This document shows, in pieces, positions 46,601 to 59,645 of a stretch of 64,000 bases of DNA. Within the stretch, counting starts at the first letter, position 1, and every line of letters begins with the position of its first letter. The notes under the pieces were generated by a model. That model was not told the origin of the DNA. It saw nothing but the letters and a program-made list of their open reading frames with translations, and ran no database searches. A program made the translations under genes and the position numbers. The stretch comes from Phlebopus portentosus (taxonomy: Eukaryota > Basidiomycota > Agaricomycetes > Boletales > Boletinellaceae). The stretch spans positions 1,736,001 through 1,800,000 of the forward strand of contig JAYXKI010000005.1 of assembly GCA_037892935.1 (NCBI GenBank). Reading direction: 5' to 3'.

Positions 46601-47868
46601 CCTCTCTTCTGAGTGGAAGGACGAGTTTCGTCGGGACGTTCAAGTCGATAACGAGGTTACCGTTCGTCAGCTGCACCCTCCGCTTCTGGTGAATCCGCCT
46701 TGTAACTCGCCCGACTGGAGCTGGACCATAATGCTGAGTCGTAACAGGTGTATTCAGATACACAGATGCGGGAGACTTCTGCGCAAACGCCTGGTCGGAT
46801 TGGGGTTTGGTTCCAGGAAATGGACATGATGTCCGTCATGATAGCCATAATCATACCCTACGCCCTTTTCTGGATCGTCTTCATATTCGTCGGTATATTC
46901 AGTGCCGTCCTCGTCGTCCTCCACTGACATGTATTCCTCTTTGCCCATCGGAGTTACTGAGCGAGAACGAATCTGACGGCCCGTACCAGAGTCAAGTCCG
47001 CTAGCATATGCCTCCACGTCGTGACCGTAGTGATCAACCATCAGCTGTCCATCTGCATTATATTGCGGAGGATTCGGATAATCCGCACTGTAATGACCAT
47101 GCGAGCTCGGAGGCTGACTCGACGCGTAGCTTGAAGCATGCTCAACCGCGATCTGTGACGAAGGTGCATTGTAGGAAGAGAAAGCCGCCGAAGTCGGTCG
47201 GGTAGAAGGATAAGTGGCGGATGTCGGTCCTGACACAGGATACGCTGATACAGGCCGAGAATACGCTTCCTCAACATACGTTGAACTGAACTGGCCCGAA
47301 GTTGTGATAGATTGAGGTGGGACGGGAGGACGTGAGCCTGGTGTACACCCGCTTGGGCATTCAAGGGCGTCGTCTCTCCATTATCCGCAAGTGCATCTGC
47401 CTGTAGGTCAAAACCTTCCCATTCCAGCGCCTCCCCAGAATTGATCACAGGAAGGATAGGTGGTCCATTCGCCTGGCCTTGCACAGGAAACGATGCGCCA
47501 CTGTCCGGACCTACTCCCTGAGCCGCACCCGCCCCATCAACTAGCGAAGTGTCCGATGACATGCCCGGCGGCCGCGGCGGTCGAGTTTGGAATGGTTGCT
47601 GCACACGCGGTGCGGGTGGAGCAGCAGCAGCAGCAGCAGCAGTCTGCGACGGACCCGGGAACCGATTCTGCATACTCGTCACAGCATTCTCAATATCCTG
47701 AAGCGTTATCTGACTCTGCGTCGCATACGAAGCATTCGACTGCGCATAGCTAAATCGCGCCTGTGCCTGCACTTGGTTCGTAGAAGGGTCGTTCGAGTTG
47801 TTCACGTTACTGGCATTATTAGGTGGATTTGGGCCTCTGCCAATACCTGGAAGAGGTTTCCTTTCCAT
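43646..47868 (-). CDS. Chitin synthase, division 1 (class I-III type)
   Basis: Plasma-membrane enzyme that polymerises UDP-GlcNAc into chitin. Start ATG 47868 ([13 protein letters not shown]); the first 350 residues are disordered with a poly-Ala run. Conserved core: [143 protein letters not shown] and the catalytic [15 protein letters not shown]. Multiple TM helices follow, with [13 protein letters not shown] near the C-terminus. A 57-base intron (45947-46003) has a GC donor (GCGAGT), and MYLAED needs a 14-base microexon at 45402-45415. Frame breaks at 47337-47342 (CC for CCC) and 46802-46805 (C4 for C5) affect only the N-terminal region before the core. Confidence 0.92.
45402..45415 (-). 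other. 14-base microexon of the chitin synthase gene
   Basis: The exon ATCTTGCTGAAGAT lies between acceptor CTACTGTAG and donor GTGAGTTC. Joined to ATGT from the previous exon it encodes MYLAED, the first half of the conserved (M)YLAEDRILC catalytic motif. The next exon (45305-45348) begins RILCFEL. Confidence 0.8.
47622..47641. repeat. (CAG/CTG)n repeat in chitin synthase coding region
   Basis: Six to seven GCA units (plus strand) encode alternating Ala residues in the disordered N-terminus of the chitin synthase. Confidence 0.8.
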
Positions 47869-48213
47869 CTATACAAGCGTTTGTGGTAGGCGTTGTCCTA
47901 GGGCCTTGAAGAAAGGAGCATGTGGAAAGGGGTGATTAGAGTTCAACGAAGTCGCGTCCAGGCGCGTCGGGAAAACGAACGAAGTTAGACCACGTGATGG
48001 CATCTTGCCGTCGATCGCGTCGATCGTTTCGTACGGTCATCTCGTCAAAATTTTGAAGTTCAAGGGAAAGCTGTTGCAACAGAGCAAGCTGGAAACTGAA
48101 TATTTGTTCTTCGCATACACATATTAACATTAATGTTCCACGCGCATTTTCTACTACAAAGACAATACAACCATTAATTCATCAATCCCGACAGTAATCC
48201 CTTAATTACCAAT
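47869..48213. promoter_or_regulatory. Promoter region of the chitin synthase gene
   Basis: A 345-base gap between the HEM2 stop codon and the chitin synthase start, both genes on the minus strand. A CACGTGAT box lies at 47991-47998, 123 bases upstream of the start codon. A GTCGATCGCGTCGATCG near-repeat is next to it (about 48013-48029). Confidence 0.5.
47991..47996. promoter_or_regulatory. CACGTG box upstream of the chitin synthase gene
   Basis: CACGTG followed by AT, the fourth CACGTGA box within 130 bases of a start codon in this window. Binding factor inferred. Confidence 0.35.
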
Positions 48214-49582
<1,369 letters not shown>

Positions 49583-50690
49583 TCTTTTTTTTTTGTTGTT
49601 GATGATGAAGCGTGGTCAAGTTAAAGTGAAGGATTGATTGGACGGGAGGGATCGGTTGCGATGCTGAGCCGTTCAAGTCGGACGACCCAAAGTAATAAGA
49701 GCAATAACTTTCAGGTTCATCTTTATCACGTCTCCTCCAGCACTGTACAGGAAGCCGTCAAACGCCCATGCATGAGACTCAAGTAGTGAAGCAACATTTG
49801 TGATTGGCCTGAACCAAAGACGCGCTCTCAGCCTCGTTTAGCATTGAAGACACACCCGGGAATTCTTCTCACACTTCCTTCACTTACACAGGGAAGTCAA
49901 ATGCCGTGAGCCAATATCAACGTGGAGGACACTCAAACGGACACGTATTATATTAGAAGTGTTCAGTACCATTCATTGCTGTTCATACATCGAATCGAAT
50001 ATAGAACCCAGAGCAGAGAAAAGAGTGAAAAAGAACGTTATTCAAAAGGCGGTCAATTATACTTCTATCGTGGGACACAGAAGGGCATATCTTGTTCATA
50101 TATGCAGCGTAAGGGGGCGTTGGTAAAAGCCAAAGCGTCGAAATAGGGCGTGAGAATAACCAAGAGACCGGTAAATAAAAGCAATTCCGGTATATCGATA
50201 TCGTAACGAATTCTGGTGGCGTCAAGCGGGAGCATTGGGGAAAAATGTGGTTTGGATCGTATAAAAATATAGAAGACAACAATCTGCTCATCAATCGCGT
50301 CCGTTCGCTACTATGCTGAGCGAGAAAGGTAGTTTTGGAAACTTTGATATCGTATAAAACTCCGTCTCCGTCCGTGTGTCGACGGAGTCTTAGGACAGGA
50401 TGTTCCCATCATCACCACCGTCATCGCCGGAACAGATGTAAACCACGTAGCGTAAACACGATTGAATCCGGAAGGCGTTGATGGACGACGCGCGTCTACA
50501 TCTGCACAGCTTTTGAGTAACCGTTAACACGCCGCTTTCCTGCTGTAAGCAGCCCCTAACAAACGTGATGGCGCTTGCACAAGTCCAGATAGGCGACGGT
50601 GACAGGATCCTGGAGCAAACATGACATCGATAGGGAAGAGCACGAAAATCGAATGACGTAGAAAAATTGGATGGTCATCCTCAATAATAA
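49583..50690. other. Intergenic region upstream of HEM2
   Basis: A 1.1 kb gap, AT-rich, between HEM2 and the next minus-strand gene. A T-run lies just above the HEM2 start (49584-49593). No supported gene, RNA or repeat is seen. Confidence 0.5.
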
Positions 50691-52669
50691 TTAAACTGTA
50701 TAAAGAGATGCGACGATGTAGCAGATGACGAAAATGGTTAATAGTACATCATAGCCTTGTTGATACAGCGAAGCGAGGTGGCGGTGTTGGCGATAGCGGG
50801 ACGCGCGGCGCAGACCAGCCAGACCAGCGCCGTCAGAATAGCCCGTCGGAATAAGAGCCGATAATAAGTGATGAAGTGAAATCCCGGGCGAGCTGCCAAG
50901 CGACCCAAGCCACCGGAGAAATGAGAGGTGATGCCAAACAAAGGTGAGTTGCGACTTGAAAAGAATAGAGTTTGTCACAGGAGACAGCTCCGTGAAAAAA
51001 ATCACCCAGATCCTGAACGTTGTCGATTCACAATCAGCTGTTGTGCTTCATGTGTCGACGGGTCATGCGTACCATTGCGGAATGGCATTGGCAACGAGCG
51101 TAACCACCGCCCCCACTTTTTCAAGCCCTCTTCACCCTCGTCACTATCAATGTCCAGCCCAGGAGGTTCCCCTAAGCCTTCCACGCTAGCAAATGAAACA
51201 TATCCGTCTATTCGCTTACATACCTCGGAGGCAATACGAGCATTGAAGGGTGGAGTTGGCGGGGGTGTCAGTGGTTCAGGGGGTGATGACGAAGATGTCC
51301 TATACGCGAGAGAATCTCGAGCTTGTGAACGCGACGAATGCGTCCTATCCAAATCTGTTGCTGAATTAGAAAGCGAACTAGGAGCGAGGGACTAGATAAA
51401 TAAAGCATATCAGTGTTATAAATTGAAAGAAAATGCAATAGCCTTAATAAAAAAGCGCACTTGTGGAGAGGAAGTATTTGAAGAGGTTCCGTCACGATGT
51501 TTCGGAGATGTGACGATACTGACGCCATGCGAAAACGTTCGGTGATGATTTCGCCGGTCACGTCCACTCAGTTGAGGTGGAGAGACGACAGCAGATTCAT
51601 CGGGAGAGGGGGAACCAGCCTTCTGCAGGACATATTCCAATTTGGCACGAAGAACCGTCTCGTGAGGACTGAGTGCACTCGCTCGCTGCTTCGGCGAGGC
51701 TTCATTTGAGGTTACAACCGAGCCATGGGAATGTGATACCGTATTTGGTAAGGAGCGCCGTCCTGACTGAGGAGTGAGTGTCTGAGCAGCTCGTTGTTCC
51801 TCATCACGATGTCGGCCCCTAACACGTGGAACGGTAGGCGCCGTACGTGTTCTCATCATAGATGGCGGCATTGGCGATGGAGAAGATGGAGAACCGAAAT
51901 TTAGGGACACAGCATCTGAAGAACTCACACTCGCAGCACCACGACCCGGCATTGGCATAGCCTGCGTTCGGGAGCGACAGTGAACGCCTTCAATCCCATT
52001 CACACGGAAGATATTCTCGTCAAAGTCGCAATCACTGTCTACTGAATCGTCCCGCCTTAAAGCTTCGAGGAAGGAGTTGCCGCGAGGACGCGACCTGCCC
52101 CGGCCCCTTGACATAGTCCTACGTGCTAACGTACGTTCCTGTTCGTCGGCGCGTCGAAGGGTGTCCCGAAGCAAGGACTCGCAGCGGCTTGGCGGACGGG
52201 TGGTGGCGTCGGCACGTCTAGGTGACAGTGCACGTGAACGGCGTGAGGGCGACCCTGGACGTGAAGAGTGTTCAGGCATGTAGATTGCTGAGCCTCGTGT
52301 AGCGTGCGTGTAAAGCTCGAATGAGGCGCGAACAGGTAAGAAGAGACGACGGCTGGGAGGAGAATGCTTTGGTTTGCGTGGGGCGGGCGTTGGAGAGGGA
52401 GACTGAAGTGTGTCTTTATAGCGCGAGTACGCCGGGGAGAGCGAGGCCTTTGATGAGGATGGCGTAAGGATGCCCACGGAAGATGGGGTGTGGTGTGGTT
52501 GAAGGGGAAGGGAAGGAGGAGAAGGAGGACGAGGAGAGGCAAGTAGAGAATTGAGGGAGGAAGAAGATGGAGTAGATGTAGATGTACTAGTAGTAGCCGT
52601 GCCCATACCGAGTACGGTAGGTTGATCGTTTGGATTCAACGCGAACATGTCCTGGCACTCGGAATGCAT
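50691..52669 (-). CDS. Unrecognised Ser/Pro-rich protein with hydrophobic C-terminus
   Basis: Exons 51461-52669, 51006-51391 and 50691-50954. The first about 400 residues are disordered, rich in Ser, Pro and Arg with many S/T-P sites (SPRRADATTRPPS, RARRxSRGRGRSRPRG-like). Exon 2 holds NARIASEVCKRIDGYVSFAS. Exon 3 reads RNSPLFGITSHFSGGLGRLA, then RRAILTALVWLVCAARPAIA, then YDVLLTIFVICYIVASLYTV at the C-terminus. These are two hydrophobic segments consistent with membrane insertion. One G is missing near 50755 (AAGGC for AAGGGC) between INK and GYDVLL; without that correction the last helix is lost. Stopping at 51002 without the third exon is the other possible model. I do not recognise the family. 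Confidence 0.6.
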
Positions 52670-55600
52670 GGGCCGGCAGTTGTTCGTGTGATGAGGCGTG
52701 AAGCCGTAAAGAACTCGTAAAAGTAGCCTCGCTTCGATTGGAATCTGGGGTACACCACGTTGGCGTCACAAAACACTCTTCTCGGACTTTATGCGTCGCT
52801 CAGTCTCGATACTATGTCCTCCAAAGCGGACAGCGCTCCAGCCCTCGTCCTCTTTGCTCAAGGGGCGGGGGGCAATGATGTGGGTACTGGTGAGACTTGT
52901 CCTATATCCTATATTATATATTATTTAAGCAGTCCCCTCGTTTCCCGATTCCCCCACACAGGACACCCACGCCCCGTTGCGCATATCCGGTACCTGGTTA
53001 TGCATGCAAATTCATATTAAGGTGTCTGGGGTGCTCACTGGCAGATCAACGGGACTAAGCGAATCCGATTCCGAGTGTATTGTGTAATATTTATTTACAA
53101 GTAATTAAATATCCTTTCGATCTTGCTTTCATGCGCATGAATCAAAGAAGTGGCTCATATGCAGCCCTCGATCCATCTTTCTTTGTTTTGCGCCGCCTCT
53201 TGTCTTTGCATCTTTGTTTCCTCCTTTCGTTGATGTCTCGCCACTGATTTCTATTTTATATCTAGCCTAAAATGCATTTATTGTTTATGCGATGCAGGTG
53301 TACCGGGTCCCTGAGGCGGCCCAGACCACCCTTTAATGGATACCTCGGGTATACCCGATTTGTATCTTTGAGGTTGTCCTTTCCAAAACTTGATGGAGAA
53401 CCCTCGATCGGGAAGGGGCGTCCGCCGCCCAGGCCGCGTCGCTTAGTAACATATTTTTATCCTTGTTTGTTCTGTCTGTTTGCACGTCGCGCATAAATGA
53501 AATTCCTTGTATGTTGTTGCTGGTGACGTAGACCACTGCGGTCAGCAAATATCGTGATCGGTGGGAGTCGTTGCTTTCAAATACACACAACACTCATTTT
53601 ATTTTCCGATCATTCTCTCCTCGCCGAGTTCTGGTTGTCAATGTCATCTTCCCGCCACGGCGGAGGTCACGCGAGCGAGATGAGTCTGGACTTTTTACCT
53701 CTGTAATGCAGGAGATACGGACGCTTGAGAAAGCAGGCACCGACATCATCGATCCCGTGAGCCATACATCTTGTTTCGCCGACTCTATTAAGTACAGTCC
53801 ACTCGGCTGTTCGGTGAGAGAGTTGAGTTGGCTGGACGGAGTTGATGTCCATGCCGAAGCCGCCCCTAGCGTCATAGATGATGTCAGGCGCCCTCCCTCG
53901 CCCTCCGGTCGTGATAATATTGATCTGATATTTATGAAGAAAGTCACTGCGGCGAGACCTGCAGAGGAACGGACACCGTGACGGACACGGAGTCGGTTGC
54001 CGCAGGTCTGAGACTATTTCTCCCGTTTATCTCCAACTCACCCACCCGGAGACGCTGTCTCCGTTCGGTTCAACTTGCGCTTCATTTGCTGGCTCCACTC
54101 CGTGTGTTCGTGCCTTCTCCAGGAGGGCATATCGTTCCAAGAGTCAGTAATCCACTTGACGGATTCGCGCAAAAAAAACTTCCAAAACATACACAGTTCA
54201 GATATCTCCAATCCTACTTCGACTTCTGGTCAGCAGCTCAGAACGTTCTGGTTCAGTTGCGGCCGATCGTGCAGTGCGGGCCATTCGCCAGCTTCTTCAA
54301 AGCGGAATCCACTTTCTTAAGCTGAAAGCATATGTTTTATTTCGAGCACTTTGCGCTGTTCGGCGATTACTGTCCCGGTGACGCATTCACTAGGCTGTGC
54401 AAGTAGATTTCACCAGAATTTAGGACTAAGCTTTCTCCACTCCCCACTCCTATGCCTTTCTCAAATATCCAGCACCGTTGGCGTTCGGACGAAGGCTCCT
54501 TCGTAAATAAATAAACATAGTGAATCCAATACATCGTTTTCCTTTACTCATGAGCACTGACCTATCGACAACTACAGGACTCCGAAGCACCCTGTTGCAC
54601 CGAAAATACCGGATAGTTCCGACTATTTTCTTTTCCTTTCTTCAACCTCAATTGATAGCTGACAAGGCACTAAAAACACCCAGACCAAATCATCGATTAA
54701 ATACTTTTTCGCCCTTGTGCGGAACACGGGTCGTGTTGTCGAAAATCTGGTCATGCACACACAATAATTGGGGTGATTGTTTTGCTCTATCTCTCGCTTT
54801 TCTTTCAACATCAAGATCATCTGCCCTCGGATTTTATATGCTCATCGATTTCTCTGTTCTGACTATTATATTAGAGTCTGGACGAGTGTAGCACGACGTA
54901 GATATGCTGCATGATGATAAAAGCATCAGTATTGTGCGGCCGATAGACATTAATCCGCGGTGATTGATCGAACTACAGTATGTATTTCAAACTTGTGTAT
55001 CAACATCTTTCCGTTTAGATTTCGGAGCCGATGCTGTCGGTATCGGGAGCAAGTGAAGTGGACATAGTACATAAACTTAATAACTTTACCTGACCCATGC
55101 TTACTATATTTCTTACTACACGGATCGAACATTAATTTCCGCAGCGCGGAATCAATGTGTTTACTCTGCTCAATGGGGTCGGACTGACCCGGATGCAGAG
55201 ACGGACTCGTGAAGCCACGGGTTGAAGGAACGGCCATTCAATTCCACTTCATTTCATTCATTAAAAGTAAAATAAGGACGAAACGGTTTCGGCGTCCTTA
55301 AGGCCTGAGCGCCAGTCCCAGAGGATTCATTCGCCGATCGAACGGGCGTGTGGGGTACGAAGTTTATTTCCCGCGTTCTAGTTGTTTTTGTTATTGGGCT
55401 TTGAGTCTAGAACTTGATGCTCTTGTACCGATCGGTTGACTATAATAACAATGAAGATCACGTTGGTCACGGTCCCATCAAGAAAGAAGAGAATGGAAAC
55501 AACAAAATGAACATAGATATAGAACAACAAGTCATTGTACGTTGAGCGAACTGAGCCTCAGCTCCCAGTCTCCTAGATGGCTGTCTCTTGACCTTTCCCA

Positions 55601-56930
55601 TTCGTCTGATATTGATCTCTTCCCCACGAGAAGAGGACAGTTGTGGCTGTAGACTCGTGCAGAAATTGACTAGACAGCGATAATAGCGGGGAAGCAACGA
55701 AGGAAGGTCACCTGCCCTCTTCTTATCTGGTACAGCCTGGCTTTCTTTGGAGCGAAGCGTTCTGAGAACGCATAGATACGACTATCTGGTCCTACTAGGG
55801 ACAGAAGTTCGAAAGTCCGAAGCCTCGTTCAGAGGACACTCGGGCAGGCGGTGCGCATAAGAATTCAAATAGAGAACTGCGGTGAAGGAGTGACCTTTGA
55901 GAAAGGAATCCCGCAGCCAAGGGCGAAAGATGCTCCACAGCCTAGTGCATACACACAGCACACGGTGTGTGGTAATAACACCAGTCCATGATGCACAGAA
56001 TGGATAAGCACTCTCCACATAGGTCAGACCACCAGATGTACACTTCGCCTGGCGTTAGGGCGATGCTACTATTATCAGCAATAGGATTCGAGACTCGCTC
56101 CGCAAGCGCCGATAGGTGATCGGAATGGATTCGGGAGAAACGGAAGCGAAGGTCATGTCCGTCTGTCGAGGTGGATAGAGATAGAGAATATCGCCATTGG
56201 TTTCGCCCTTTTGCTAATGAGAACATTGGGATTGAGAAGGTGGAGCCAGCGTCGTGCCAGCGAACGCAAGGTGTTTATCAATTCTTTCGCCTTATGTATG
56301 TGATCTCCGCGAAGCTCACGACATGTTAGACGGATTATCAGATTCGGATAGCCAGTGTGAAAGTTCTCAAAGCTTTACTCCGGATGTAATCTCGTTGATG
56401 GTAATCCGCCTGGTTGAAACGAAACTCCGAGCGGACCATCCTTTGGAAAGCTGTCTCAATACAATCCTCGTCGAAGTCCGGGTATTTATCAACAGAAGAC
56501 TATACGAAGCCAATGAAAGTTAATAACGTGTCTGGACGCGTCGGCGAAGTCCTTCCGCGAAATGCGGTTACCTTGATATAGCTGAATGTGTATACAATCA
56601 GCCCTACTTCCTTCACTTCTTCGTACCTGAATTCGTAAGACTTCGAGGGTGATGAGTCACGACCGATCCGGAGTCAGCGTAAAAGAACCGCGTCCCCATA
56701 GTTCGAAGAAAGAAACGCCGAGAGAAGGCCCCCAGCCTCCATAGTATTTAATGGGCTTGCTTCGACGATGCTAGAAAGCGCACTAAAAGCACCAGAAAAG
56801 TATCCTGTATGCTTCGACGGCCCGAAACTATTGTAATCGATTTCATGCCTGGGGGCTGCAGAACATGAACTTCATTGCCTGGCACACAGTTACATTCTGA
56901 GTTCAATATCTGATGTCGAGAAGTATATGT

Positions 56931-57001
56931 ATGGTGAGTTCATCTTTCGTTTGCAGAAGAGACATCCAAAATAGCCCGACTTACAAATTTCACCATTTCA
57001 C
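56931..57001 (+). repeat. Duplicated segment R1, copy 1
   Basis: 71 bases identical by eye to 58194-58264. Each begins ATGGTGAGTTCATC, which looks like an exon end plus intron donor. Confidence 0.85.
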
Positions 57002-57291
57002 ACCAATTACGCAAAGCACTGCATGGCAATCTGGTGATTGACCAGACGCCGTTTTGTGGAGCCAAGCAGCATTCTCATTCTTGCTGGATGCAAAGTTAGC
57101 GTATGTATACATTCTTCGACATTGGCGAAGTTGGATAATGGTGGTCTTGCAAGCGGCTCGCAAACGATCTATGAATTTCCTCGCCTGAATCTCTCGTGTC
57201 CTTCCTTCTTACCCCCTTCCGCACGTTGCCAGAGCATTGCCAAAGGTAATTGGTAGGAATCTTTCGACGGCTGCAGCAGTACGTGTGAGCC

Positions 57292-57369
57292 AGTACTAGG
57301 TCAAGAAGGCAAGGAGGCATCCTAGAAAATACGCCAGAACGAAGCCAATTAGATTTCTCACGGTTAATG
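57292..57369 (+). repeat. Duplicated segment R3, copy 1
   Basis: 78 bases identical by eye to 58386-58463, covering the acceptor-like CTAG and the start of the relic exon. Confidence 0.85.
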
Positions 57370-57591
57370 CCGCTATCAACAATATGACGGTCTCGCAACT
57401 CCGAAACCAGCTAGACAAGATTCGACCAGAAGCCGGCTGCATACCAGCAGACTATAAACTGAACAAGGCACAAAGACGGGACTACTTACTTGCCGCATTG
57501 AGTAGCATGGGGAAATTAAGAGTCGCTGGCGATGTACAAACGGTACGTGTCCAGCAGCTCTTACCTGTCTTCCCGCACTGATGCTGATCAA
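57301..57591 (+). pseudogene. Relic exon (unidentified gene)
   Basis: After an acceptor-like CCAGTACTAG the frame is open for about 240 bases. It encodes VKKARRHPRKYARTKPIRFL, then TVSQLRNQLDKIRPEAG, YKLNKAQRRDYLLAALSSMG and a donor-like ACGGTACGTG at about 57541. Composition is convincingly coding (basic, then a helical SQLRNQLDKI stretch). No start or upstream exon can be linked. The first 69 bases are repeated at 58395-58463. Likely a fragment of a gene or mobile element. Confidence 0.4.
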
Positions 57592-58193
57592 TGATATGAT
57601 AGGAGCCTATAGAAGCTCGCCCACGTGAGCAAGCGAGTTCCTGTACAATAGATAAACAGTAGAAGTACCTGAGCTCTCTTGATTTATATGTCTTTCGCGT
57701 ACGGGCAACTTGAACTAAACCATATCGCTGTTCGAGCGATATTGAAGAGGTCTTCCCGAAGAAATTGATACCCGTAAATTCCGCACCAAGAGTCTGAGAG
57801 ATTCCGAATGAGAAGCATTCCAAAGCATAGAAAGACACAGTATAAGTATCCCTCAGAGCAAGTAAGCCGATTCCGAGAGTTTAAGAACAAGAATAGTCAT
57901 GCAATCCCTGTAACCAGCAGTTCAACCAGGCTGCATATAAGTTGTCCAGATAAAAAATTGCCGAGCTTAGTTTCCAAGACTTCTGCCAGTAGGAATATGA
58001 AGACCAGATGTTAATTGAATGACTTGATGAAGAAGCTGAGTGGTTGACGCTGAGATTCAATTTCTGACATGATGTGTACGAAGGTAAGACAGTTTGTAAA
58101 CTACGGATTACATGTCCTACTAGTTATGGTAAGTTTTCAAACTCCGCCCGAAATTTCTGGGATCGCGCGTTACATGGCCATTGCCGATCACCA

Positions 58194-58264
58194 ATGGTGA
58201 GTTCATCTTTCGTTTGCAGAAGAGACATCCAAAATAGCCCGACTTACAAATTTCACCATTTCAC
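58194..58264 (+). repeat. Duplicated segment R1, copy 2
   Basis: Second copy of the 71-base segment at 56931-57001, displaced by 1,263 bases. Confidence 0.85.
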
Positions 58265-58385
58265 CTTCCGCACGTTGACCAGAGCATTGCCAAAGGTAAT
58301 TGGTAGGAATCTTGCAAGCGGCTTCGACGCCTGAATCTCTCGTGCACCCCCTTCCGCAGTTACGTTGCCAAAGGTGTAGCTTTCG

Positions 58386-58463
58386 AGTACTAGGTCAAGA
58401 AGGCAAGGAGGCATCCTAGAAAATACGCCAGAACGAAGCCAATTAGATTTCTCACGGTTAATG
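58386..58463 (+). repeat. Duplicated segment R3, copy 2
   Basis: Second copy of the 78-base segment at 57292-57369, displaced by 1,094 bases. The relic exon in this copy ends at a stop soon after the shared part. Confidence 0.85.
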
Positions 58464-59067
58464 AAACGGCTAGTATGAGACAACATTAATCTCGGCCTTG
58501 AGCGACTTCCATAGATAAGATTATAAGAAATCTCCTTCCCTAGCGGAACCGCTTCGACGATTATTTTCATATGAAGACGAAATCAGGCAAGCAAGAAACA
58601 TCTCACTTATAGGTAATCTAACATGAACCTTTCAATTCACAGGATGACAGGACTACGTTCGGATTATTGGCAACGGAGTGCGCATGATTCATAAGACGAA
58701 TTGACTCGACTTCCAGGATCAGTTCCGATAAAAGCTCCTTCCGATTCTGACCTGTTAAGGCAACACAAGTCGCAGCCCGTCTCCTCATAACCCGACACGG
58801 ACCGGTAGACCCAGCATATGTTGTCATTTCAGATACCGCACAATCACCTGTTCGATTTCTAACGTTCAGAGAAGCGATCTATGGCAATTACTTAAACATG
58901 GTTGGTGATCTATTACCGCGTTGAAAACCCAGATCGAGTACGACACATATGGACAAGCTACTCGCCCTTGATTTGAAAAATTGCCACGACTCCCCTCCAC
59001 GTGCTGAACGCGTTTCATTCTCGTGATCACTGCAGGCGAAGGGAAATAAGCGAATGCGGACACTCAG

Positions 59068-59256
59068 ATCAACTTGCCGATTCAGTATGGAGACTCGAAG
59101 GTGCTTGAAGTTCCAACCGGGGAGGATTCAAAGGTGAGAACAAATTTGAACCGTTCTATGTGCATGTTCCGATGAGAAGAACGACATTACAGCAGACGTT
59201 TCAGGAGAAAGGAGAGACACGCTTTAAGTTGATCTCGCTTGACCCGTTCCGAGGCT
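59068..59256 (+). pseudogene. Relic 3' exons of an unidentified gene
   Basis: The frame INLPIQYGDSKVLEVPTGED SK ends at a donor GTGAGAAC (about 59134). A plausible short intron with acceptor CATTACAG (to about 59193) joins QTFQEKGETRFKLISLDPFR, then GS and TAA. The two pieces share phase and composition, suggesting the end of a former + strand gene. No continuous upstream exons are visible; coding-like pieces nearby (58.7-58.9 kb) contain stops. Family unknown. Confidence 0.35.
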
Positions 59257-59645
59257 CGTAAACAGCAAGGGCTCATCATGACATAATTCACGGCGACCAG
59301 CCTCGTCGTCACGGATCTATAAAGCTCGGTCAATATAGTATTTTGAGTTCGATGAAGTCGGTGGTGTCGTCTTATGACGTTTCAGCTACACTGAAGAAAG
59401 TAAGCCGCAACGCACAGACCTCACATGACGCTGAATATGATATCGCTGGTTCGGTACCAAATGCAGGTGTTCCCGCACATCTTGACGTCTGAGGGTCATT
59501 CAATGAATACATACAATTATGTGACATCCCATCCGTTGAGGTCACTGAGGCTAAGCGAGCACAGAGTAGAAGTCATATGGCAAACCACTTCGGCGTAATA
59601 GTGATTGAAGATCCGTGGTATTGTGTACCCAAAATTCCATTGGGG

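Larger units (their letters stand above)
52670..59645. other. 7 kb gene-poor region with gene relics
   Basis: No intact gene can be supported here. 52.7-56.2 kb contains only short open frames without recognisable domains; one stretch near 53600-53950 is open on both strands. 56.2-59.3 kb holds coding-like fragments separated by stops, among them SFTPDVISLMVIRLVETKLR (+, about 56366-56425), VKKARRHPRKYARTKPIRFL (+, 57301 on) and QVAARLLITRHGPVDPAYVV (+, about 58761-58820). It also holds QTFQEKGETRFKLISLDPFR (+, about 59194-59253) and a partly rearranged duplication. This looks like degraded gene or element DNA beside the duplicated genes on the right. Confidence 0.5.

Noticed and set aside
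52760..53020. Short + strand frame (MASQNTLLGLYASLSLDT...).
   Set aside because: Begins at a non-ATG codon, 86 codons, no conserved feature, no splice partner; probably promoter sequence of the neighbouring gene.
53594..53947. Two opposite open frames of 117-136 codons considered as a small gene.
   Set aside because: Neither has a recognisable motif or splice context, and the two strands cannot be told apart by composition.
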